From: Saussurea involucrata
Taxonomy: Eukaryota; Streptophyta; Magnoliopsida; Asterales; Asteraceae
DNA: 64,000 nucleotides
Direction: 5' to 3'
NCBI GenBank assembly: GCA_033807775.1
Contig: CM066326.1
Coordinates: 48,475,617 to 48,539,616, forward strand
Within the stretch, counting starts at the first letter, position 1. Every line of letters begins with the position of its first letter. The translations under genes were made by a program, and so were the position numbers. The notes beneath the pieces were generated by a model. It did no database searches. It was not told where the DNA came from and saw nothing but the letters and a program-made list of their open reading frames with translations. Positions 57,263-64,000 of this stretch are shown in pieces.

Positions 57263-58574
57263 TGTAACATCCCTTATCTTTAAAACACTCATTTAACGGA
57301 AAGTAACCTTAAAATACAGCGGAAGATTTGTAATTAAAACATTTAGATAAAATCCCATAATCTTATAGAAAAGAGTACAAGTTTGCAACTTAAAACCAAT
57401 AAGTTTGAGAAAAACAATATTCAACTGAAAAGCTTAGAGAATCCAAAACTATCATTCATCAAAAGAAAATATAAGCTGCTGAGCTGCCGCAAATCCAAAA
57501 GCTTCAAGCTGGAGCCTTTCCTTTATTCTTTGAAGATGTACCTGCCACTAAAAGATGAATAACAACGGGGTAAGCTTACGCTTAGTGAGCACGCACCTAT
57601 ACCACATATCATCATGCATACATACTTGCATAAACATAGCAATCACATACATGTAACATCCTTCCATTCCTCAAGGCACAAAGCCAATAAGGAAGGTCAT
57701 AACTAGACACTGGTACCAGGCCTCTTCATACATAACATATTCCCTAGGGGTATTACTACCACCATAGGTACTCTTTCCTTTGGTAAAGCCAAACATACAC
57801 ATAATCACACATGCAATCCAACTACATACACATAACTTACATAATATAGGTAGAGTACTCACCTGTCAAGATGTCAATTACCAAGTACTTCACAGTGTAT
57901 AATAATCACCTCGTACCACCTATAACATTCATACATACACATATCATAACAAGCCCAAAAATGGAACTCTAATTCTATCCCATCTCTCATCCCGAAATGA
58001 CATAGCTAGGATAGTCCAAATACCATAAAACTTTGCCAAACATCCAATTTCATACGCCCCATTTCTATTGATTTCTAAACATAATACACATACCTTGCAA
58101 TTCTAGACCGCGAACAACAATCCTCTTAGAACCTTTCACAACTTGAATCTTCCAAAATCACCAAATCTTTCGCCTGGAAAATACAGCAACTTCGGACACT
58201 TGGTTCTCTCTACTGGGAACTCCGATGCCAAATCCCTCCGGTCAGAATGTATATTAGAGGGTCGTGAAGTCGCTGTCCAAATTTCACGACGATCCAACGG
58301 TTAACGAAGGAGAATCGGTCGATCTTTCACAGCAGCTCACAAGAACTCCGAAAATCCCTTTCTCTTTTCTCTCTTCTTTGCTAAAGAAACAAATGGCTGC
58401 AAATGAGGGTGTTTAGGGTTTCCATCCCTTTACATACATGCCAAAACACACCCTCATCTTACAAAATTGATAAACTGGCCCCTAGATTCCTGAACACGTA
58501 CATAACGACCCAAAAATTAACTTAACCCCAAAAGAGACAGTTAATTCACGTAAATTGGGAAACGGGGTGTTACA
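57263..58574. mobile_element. S: solo LTR of a Ty3/gypsy element
   Basis: A 1,312-bp segment with ends TGTAACATCCC and GGGGTGTTACA, flanked by an exact 5-bp duplication TTGAT. It lacks a primer site, polypurine tract or gene. The TGTAACA-type ends are common among plant chromovirus LTRs (Tekay-like, by recollection). Loss of the body by LTR-LTR recombination is the usual origin. It lies in F's LTR and is therefore younger than F. I see no other gene in it. Confidence 0.92.
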
Positions 58575-58579
58575 TTGAT
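58575..58579. repeat. S target-site duplication, right copy
   Basis: TTGAT, exact match of 57258-57262. Confidence 0.92.
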
Positions 58580-58603
58580 CTTCGACTTCAGCGTAGAACC
58601 TAT

Positions 58604-59579
58604 TGTTGATCCAAACCCTCAGTGATTTGATAATGACCCTATCTTAAATACTTAGTGAAAATTGTAAGTAAACAATATGTATCAGAGTTTCACTATCGCT
58701 GATAAGTACTAAGATCTTACAGTACTGCTGATAGGAACTCTCGCACTTTTAGATTAAACATTCAGCGAACACTGTTCACCATATCGCTGAGTCTGTTCAG
58801 TCCGTATGGTGATCGCTGATAAGTTAGTTGTTTACTTATGATCCCTGAAGACAAGATTCACGTCAACAAAGGTTCTACGCTGAAGTCGAAGATCAAGCTC
58901 AAGAACCAGCGACAAGTCTCCTAATGAACTGATGCGGATCAGCGAAGACTCAGATTTGTCCACTCAACGTGAAGTATCAAGTACAAGACTTCAGCTATCG
59001 CTGAACTTTATCATCTGCTGAATAGTAAATGATATTCGCTGAATCAACGAAAGCTGATCATGAAGTCCTCCGTACAAAGTACTTTTGTCTTAAACTCCCT
59101 TGCACGCCACCGTACGAAATGTCAGAAAAGAACCTCCGAAAATCTGAAATCGTACAACCACTCTGACACTACACTGTTCACTCATGCGGCTACTAAGGTT
59201 GTCATCAAAGGTCAATGACATGCAACCAATCCGCTAATGACACGTGTAAAGTATATACTGGATTGCATTAAATGCATGCAGTATATAAAGAGATGAACTC
59301 ACTTCATTTGAAGTAACTTGCTAACTCTGGACAAGTTCAAATCTCTCAAGATAGGATTTTATTAGTAATCTCCTTATCTTTCTTAGTGCAAGAAAACCTT
59401 AGTGTTCCAACTTGTTTAGATTTAGGTTTATCCTTAATCTTGTTTCCGCAACAAGCTGTAAATTGTTAATGATTTATCAATAAACAATTTAGAAAAGTAA
59501 AATAGTGTGTTTGTATTCAACCCCCCCCCCCCCCCCCCCCCCCCTTCTACAAACTTGTTTAAGCCTTTCGGGACCAACA
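58604..59579 (+). repeat. G 5' LTR
   Basis: A 976-bp LTR, TGTTGATCCAAACCC to GGGACCAACA. A TATATAAAG box lies at 59282-59290, directly after a TTAAATGCATGCA stretch. The U3 part is packed with CAGCGA/TCGCTGA words (about 58690-59045). A run of 24 C lies at 59521-59544. Confidence 0.93.
59521..59544 (+). repeat. C24 homopolymer in G LTR
   Basis: Twenty-four consecutive C downstream of the TATA box, between TTGTATTCAA and TTCTAC. The homologous tract is 18 in F and 7 in D. Confidence 0.95.
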
Positions 59580-59582
59580 AGT

Positions 59583-59594
59583 GGTATCAGAGCA
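59583..59594 (+). other. G primer-binding site (initiator Met tRNA)
   Basis: TGGTATCAGAGC, three bases after the LTR end. Confidence 0.95.
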
Positions 59595-59660
59595 GATTTG
59601 TTTAATCTCATAAACAAGATCTAATCTAAGATATTTTCTCTTCCTTGCTATTATCTGAAA

Positions 59661-62069
59661 ATGGCCAACTCAAACACAAACACTCACTATATCGACAATG
59701 GTTCTCTTGCAAAACCCCCTAGATTTTCCAGAGACAACTTCAACTTATGGAAAAATAGGATGACACTCTTCTTAGAAGGTGTAGACCCTACTATACCTTA
59801 CTATCTTGAAAACGGTCCACACATCCCTGTAACGATTGATCCTGCCGTTCCAGCCACTGCAACTAGAGCTGCTATTCCAGAAAGGCTGATTCCAAAGGAA
59901 ATCCATCATTGGACCGATGAAGACAAGAAGAAAGTGGCTATAGATACAAAAGCCAGATCCATACTATCCATGGCCCTTCCTGACGAAGTCTACCATTCCG
60001 TCATGAACCTGAAATCCTCGAAGGCCATGTGGGACACAATATGTGTTCAGTATGAAGGAACGTCTGAAGTCCAGGATTCAAGAAAGATCAACCTGGTAAG
60101 ACAATACGAAAGTTTCATCTCTGGTAAGAATGAAACTCTCTCTGAAGTACATCAACGTTTTAACTGCTTAATTATAGATCTTAAAACGGTTGGTAAGGAA
60201 TATTCTAACTTTGAAGTTCTGACAAAGTTTTTAGAATGTTTACCTGAAAGCTGGGACAATTATTCCATGTGTCTCAAGCTGTCAAAAGATCTAAGATCAA
60301 TGACACTCGCTACCTTATATGGCACATTGCTGAATCATGAGCAATCTAGCCATCTTAAGAAGAATCTTGTAAAAGATTCCAAAAGCACCCCTGTTGCTTT
60401 AATCTCAGAGGAACCTTCTACTCAGCGACCCGTGGTCACTATCACTGAGTTAGAAAGTAACTCTGAAAGATCATCAGATTCTGATTCTTCAGATGATGAA
60501 TCCTTGGCTCTCCTAACTAAAAAGTTCAGGAGATTCGCCAAGAAGAAAATGTTTAGAAAGAACAAAACTCTTTCTATAGCTGACAAGCCTAAGTCATCAG
60601 CTTTTGTTGATAAGGCTACTGCTACTTGTTTTAACTGCGAAAAGACAGGTCATTTCGCTAACGAGTGCAGGTCAAAGAAAATCATGAGACCTTCAGCCTT
60701 TACAAAGAAATCCTTTGTTCCAAGGAATAAAGACGACAAATACTTAAAGCTGAAGGAGAAGTATGCAAAGCTGAAAAGCTTTAAGAAGAAGGGAAAAGGC
60801 CTAATGGCTGACTATGATTGGGCTGCTTCTGATGAAGAAGTCTCATCATCTGATTCTGAAGATGATGAAGCAAATCAATGTCTCATGGCCAAGATTGAAG
60901 AAGAGGAAGAAAGTTCAGACATTCCCTCCACTTCAACATCTGCCATTCAGGTATCACCTTCCTTCTTTACCAATATTGTAAATATTGATGAAGCTGATAG
61001 TCTCCGTAAAATCGAACTACTGACTAGAAGCTTATACGAAGCCATGAACGGCAAAGCTGTGGTTGAAAACCAAAATCTTGATCTCGCTGAAAAGCTTAAA
61101 AATTGCCACCTTCAAATAGAAAAGCTTTCTAAATTTGAAGAAGATTTTAAAGATCAAGTCCATTTAAATCAGCTAGTCAAAATTGAACGAGCGGAAGCTA
61201 TCGCTGCATTAAAAGCTGAACAAGCTATTGTTGAAGGATGGTGTAATTCTTCAACAAAGATCACTGAGATAATTAAGGCTCAGATTCCTCTGAGTGATAA
61301 ACGTGGTCTGGGTTATAAATATGATACTCCAATACCAACCACTGAACGTTCAATGCTTAAATTTGGAACGTTCGTATCCTCAGTAGCTGACACTTCTTCA
61401 TCTCAGTACTCCTCGTCGATTACACCAATCCCTGAGGAAACTCCTACCTCCTCAAAAGGTAAGGAGAAAATGGTTTATTCAAAACCTACCTCTGTCTCTA
61501 AAGATAAAGGTAAAGGAATTGTAATTTATCAAAATCCTCAGAAGGGTACTTTAGTACCTAAGCTGAATGCTTCCAAAGCCTTAGCGATTCATTCATCTGG
61601 TTCTAGAAATCAGACCTCTGGATCAGTTCAGCGACCTACTCCTAGACTCAGAGTAGATGTCCTTGGTAAGAAATCTAAAGAACTGAATGTTCGTCCTATT
61701 TCAAAAACCAATAGTGTACTTGGTGCTGGCACTTCTAATTCCAAATTAAAAGCTCAGCACACAAGTGGTCCTAGAACTAATTTTAGTTATAGGAAATGTT
61801 ATCACTGTGGACTTACCGATCATATTGCAAGTAAGTGTCCCACAGCCACCAAAGCTGATAAGATAGCTAAGGTGAAGATAGCACCAAAGAAGACCAAACC
61901 AGTTGCAAGTCAGGTCAAGGTGACTCATACCGCTGAGGTCAAGAAATTGACCAAAGTGAAGAAAGACAAAGCTGAATCTTCAAATGCTGCGAAGACTGCT
62001 GAACCCATTCCAACCACTTCCACTGACAAACGCGTATACATGGTGAAGTGGGTACCCAAGCAAAACTAA
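59661..62069 (+). CDS. gag: G gag, 802 residues, intact, two CCHC knuckles
   Basis: ATG 59661 (MANSNTNTHY) is 80 bases after the LTR. It makes the structural Gag that assembles cytoplasmic particles and packages element RNA. Parts: gag core (about residues 20-240, with NLWKNRMTLF and KAMWDTICVQYEG), an acidic Ser/Asp-rich stretch, first zinc knuckle CFNCEKTGHFANEC (about 324-337), a Lys-rich then acidic segment, a coiled coil (about 455-545), a Ser/Lys-rich linker, second knuckle CYHCGLTDHIASKC (about 713-726) and a basic tail ending KWVPKQN. Two knuckles and the long C-terminal extension are unusual beside ordinary copia Gag but fit Sireviruses. It ends at TAA 62067-62069, with pol in the same frame. 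Confidence 0.95.
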   Translation: MANSNTNTHYIDNGSLAKPPRFSRDNFNLWKNRMTLFLEGVDPTIPYYLENGPHIPVTIDPAVPATATRAAIPERLIPKEIHHWTDEDKKKVAIDTKARSILSMALPDEVYHSVMNLKSSKAMWDTICVQYEGTSEVQDSRKINLVRQYESFISGKNETLSEVHQRFNCLIIDLKTVGKEYSNFEVLTKFLECLPESWDNYSMCLKLSKDLRSMTLATLYGTLLNHEQSSHLKKNLVKDSKSTPVALISEEPSTQRPVVTITELESNSERSSDSDSSDDESLALLTKKFRRFAKKKMFRKNKTLSIADKPKSSAFVDKATATCFNCEKTGHFANECRSKKIMRPSAFTKKSFVPRNKDDKYLKLKEKYAKLKSFKKKGKGLMADYDWAASDEEVSSSDSEDDEANQCLMAKIEEEEESSDIPSTSTSAIQVSPSFFTNIVNIDEADSLRKIELLTRSLYEAMNGKAVVENQNLDLAEKLKNCHLQIEKLSKFEEDFKDQVHLNQLVKIERAEAIAALKAEQAIVEGWCNSSTKITEIIKAQIPLSDKRGLGYKYDTPIPTTERSMLKFGTFVSSVADTSSSQYSSSITPIPEETPTSSKGKEKMVYSKPTSVSKDKGKGIVIYQNPQKGTLVPKLNASKALAIHSSGSRNQTSGSVQRPTPRLRVDVLGKKSKELNVRPISKTNSVLGAGTSNSKLKAQHTSGPRTNFSYRKCYHCGLTDHIASKCPTATKADKIAKVKIAPKKTKPVASQVKVTHTAEVKKLTKVKKDKAESSNAAKTAEPIPTTSTDKRVYMVKWVPKQN

Positions 62070-62087
62070 TCTTCCTTTGTATTGCAG
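62067..62087 (+). promoter_or_regulatory. G gag/pol junction: in-frame TAA plus TTGCAG
   Basis: TAA TCT TCC TTT GTA TTG CAG, with pol open in the same frame on both sides. This is the intact reference for the junction seen in E2, E3 and F. Confidence 0.6.
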
Positions 62088-64000
62088 GTTAAGAAGGGTA
62101 TCTGGTATCTCGATAGCGGATGCTCTAGACACATGACTGGAAAGAAAAGCCTGCTCGCTGAATACAAGGAAGAGAAGGGTCCCTCTGTAACTTTCGGTGG
62201 AAATGGAAAAGGACACACCCGAGGGTATGGTGTACTTTCAAATGGTACAACATCCTTCAGAAGAGTCGCATATGTTGAAGGGCTGAAGCATAATCTTCTG
62301 AGCATCAGTCAGCTTTGCGACATGGATAACAAAGTGATTTTCACCAAGGAATCCTGCTTTGTCTCTGACAAAAAGGAGAAGATAGCTCTCAGCGGTTATC
62401 GTTTGGAAAATGTTTACGTTATAAACATGGACTCAACAACCACTGAGAACTCCTGTTTCTTCTCAAAGGCATCTTCTGATGTCAACTGGCTATGGCACAA
62501 GAGACTCTCACATCTCAACTTCAAGACACTGAATACTCTTTCATCCAAAGAGTTAGTCACTGGTCTACCTCAACATTCATACGCCAAAGAATCCTTATGT
62601 TCAGCGTGTGAAAAAGGGAAGCAGACCAAGGCAAGCTTTAAGTCCAAGCAAGTTTCCTCAGTGTCATCTCCTCTTCAACTACTCCATATGGATTTGTTTG
62701 GCCCCGTTAACAAACAATCCATCGCTGGAAAGAAATATACGCTGGTCATAGTTGATGAATTCTATCGTTATACATGGGTAATGTTTCTCCGTTCTAAGAG
62801 TGACACCCCTGAAGAACTCATCACCTTTGTTCGGAAGATGGAAACTCTGAACAATATGACTGTTCGCTCAATAAGGAGTGATCATGGAACTGAATTCAAA
62901 AACAGTTCTCTTGATTCCTTCCTTGAGAGCAAGGGTATTTCTCATAACTTTTCGTCAGTGAGAACACCACAACAAAACGGAGTCGCTGAAAGAAGAAATA
63001 GAACAATTATTGAAGCTGCACGTTCAATGCTCAGCGATTCTCACCTGCCTACTCAGTTTTGGGCAGAAGCTGTCAACACGGCTTGTTTTACGCAAAACAG
63101 GTCGCTGATAGTCAAAAGATTCAAAAAGACAGCCTATGAACTCTTTCATGGGAGAAAGTCTTCAATCAGCTTTCTTCACATCTTTGGTTGTCAGTGTTTC
63201 ATACTGAACAACAGAGATGCCCTTGGAAAGTTTGATCCTAAGGCTGATGATGGAATCTTTCTTGGATACTCCTCAGTTTCCAAAGCCTTCAGAGTCTTCA
63301 ACCGAAGAAGACAAACTGTAGAAGAAACTATTCACGTCACGTTTGACGAATCCCGTTCAGCGAACTCTAAACCGAACACTGATACAGAAGAACTGAATCA
63401 ATGGATGTTTTCTCATCTTGGTGATTCAGAAGATGTTCCCACTACTCATACTCATACAACTGAAAATGATGGTCCTACTATCATTCCCAATATGCAGAAT
63501 AGTGAAGCTGAAACATCTTGGGTCTCAGCTGTTCCTATAAATACTATACCCGCAGTTGATCCAAATGTCTCAGAAATTCCATCTATTTCTCAGCAATCAG
63601 TGAATGAAGTGACAAATGCAAGAATTCCTCTCTTAGCTGATTATCCAGAAGTAGCTGAAGCCTCATCTTCAGTTTCTCCAGTTCAGACTGCGTCAGCGAC
63701 GCATGCTCCGGCTCAGCGATGGACTGTAAATCACCCAATCGATCAAATTCTTGGTGATCCCAACGCTGGTATTCAGACTCGTAGAAGTGCAGGTAATATT
63801 TGTTTATTTGTTAACTTTATTTCTCTAACTGAACCAAAGAAAATAGATGATGCCCTCAGAGATCCAAACTGGGTCAGCGCTATGCAAGAAGAGCTGACTG
63901 AATTCGAAAGAAACAAAGTTTGGAAACTTGTTCGGAGACCAACTGACAAAACAGTGATAGGCACTAAGTGGGTCTATCGAAACAAGTTGGACGAACATGG
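62070..64000 (+). CDS. pol: G pol, protease-integrase-RT start, open to window end
   Basis: The frame is open without a stop from just after the gag TAA to the last base, because its own stop lies outside. Domains: aspartic protease start (WYLDSGCSRHMTGKK, about 62100-62145, catalytic Asp present), GAG-pre-integrase zinc region (HKRLSHLNF then CSACEKGK, about 62495-62620), integrase core with Asp in HMDLFGP (about 62685), Asp in RSDHGTEF (about 62877) and Glu in NGVAERR (about 62980), a Ser/Thr-rich spacer (about 63360-63700), and the start of RVT_2 (DPNWVSAMQEELTEFE, then GTKWVYRNK, about 63860-63990). All catalytic residues in view are intact, unlike F. It has no ATG of its own near the start, consistent with expression as a Gag-Pol fusion. 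Confidence 0.93.

Larger units (their letters stand above)
42541..58603 (-). mobile_element. F: family-3 Sirevirus, minus strand, interrupted by C and S
   Basis: On the minus strand from the right: LTR (58603-56590, split by solo LTR S and cut by G), duplicated primer site, a gag remnant, pol, a promoter-like spacer, then the third ORF, which is split by C and ends at 42541 where B is inserted. The 3' LTR is lost beyond B. Gag is mostly deleted, so F was already non-autonomous or became so at insertion. Confidence 0.88.
56590..58603 (-). repeat. F 5' LTR, split by solo LTR S and cut by G
   Basis: Plus-strand start TGTTGGTCCCGAAGG; it continues to 57262, resumes at 58580 after S and ends at 58603 where G's LTR begins. 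A run of 18 G lies at 56623-56640. The sense TATA (GTATATAAG) lies near 56864-56874. By comparison with D and G, the remaining U3 sequence should lie beyond the right window edge. Confidence 0.85.
58604..64000 (+). mobile_element. G: family-3 Sirevirus, plus strand, runs past window end
   Basis: 5' LTR, Met-tRNA primer site, intact gag and a pol frame open to the last base. It inserted into F's LTR in opposite orientation; CCTAT (58599-58603) is the candidate target-site copy. No disabling lesion is visible in the 5.4 kb seen. The remainder of RT, RNase H, third ORF and 3' LTR is outside the window. Confidence 0.92.

Overview
This window is plant nuclear DNA, almost certainly from a eudicot with a large repeat-rich genome. 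I lean towards Asteraceae, but that is weak inference. I found no host gene, tRNA, rRNA or CRISPR array. Nearly every base can be assigned to LTR retrotransposons inserted into one another, plus two non-autonomous hAT-type DNA transposons. Evidence for plant elements: initiator-Met-tRNA primer sites (TGGTATCAGAGC) next to Ty1/copia pol genes of the Sirevirus type, and an Asp-tRNA-type primer site (TGGCGCCGTTGCCGG) next to Athila-like Ty3/gypsy gag-protease genes.

Left half (1-25901) is a Russian doll. E1 (+ strand, 1-10858, 5' end outside the window) is a Sirevirus with pol, a third ORF of about 5.1 kb and a 3' LTR. It sits inside E2 (- strand, 10859-19645), a Sirevirus with gag, pol and 5' LTR whose pol is also split by hAT-1 (11938-12571). 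E2 sits inside the gag of E3 (+ strand, 19646-24885), a Sirevirus derivative without pol whose gag is also split by hAT-2 (19854-20830). E3 sits inside the gag zinc-finger region of a Ty3/gypsy element, H (- strand, 24886-25901).

Middle (25902-42540). D (- strand, 25902-30217) is the 3' half of a third Sirevirus family, here called family 3, with LTR and third-ORF remains. It abuts an orphan LTR, I (30218-30909), that carries twelve copies of a short motif, the last eight about 20 bp apart. Next are the 3' half of an Athila-like element, A (+ strand, 30910-36031), with a 757-codon post-pol ORF, and B (+ strand, 36032-42540), a gypsy element encoding only Gag and protease. A lies inside the 5' LTR of B.

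Right part (42541-64000). F (- strand) is a family-3 Sirevirus cut by B, by C (43159-50491, a complete Gag-protease-only relative of B on the - strand) and by a gypsy solo LTR, S (57263-58574). G (+ strand, 58604 to beyond the window end) is another family-3 copy inserted in F's LTR. Its gag is intact and its pol is open to the window edge, so it is the best candidate for a recently active element.

The features most worth following up are these. (1) A conserved gag/pol junction, in-frame TAA-TCT followed by a splice-acceptor-like TTGCAG or ATGCAG, occurs in all four Sirevirus copies where the junction is visible. (2) Promoter-like modules precede the third ORF in two Sirevirus families. (3) Divergent snRNA-type promoters lie inside hAT-2. 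(4) Each element family carries its own dense short dyad motif. (5) A Gag-protease-only gypsy family is marked by perfect 18-20 bp palindromes.
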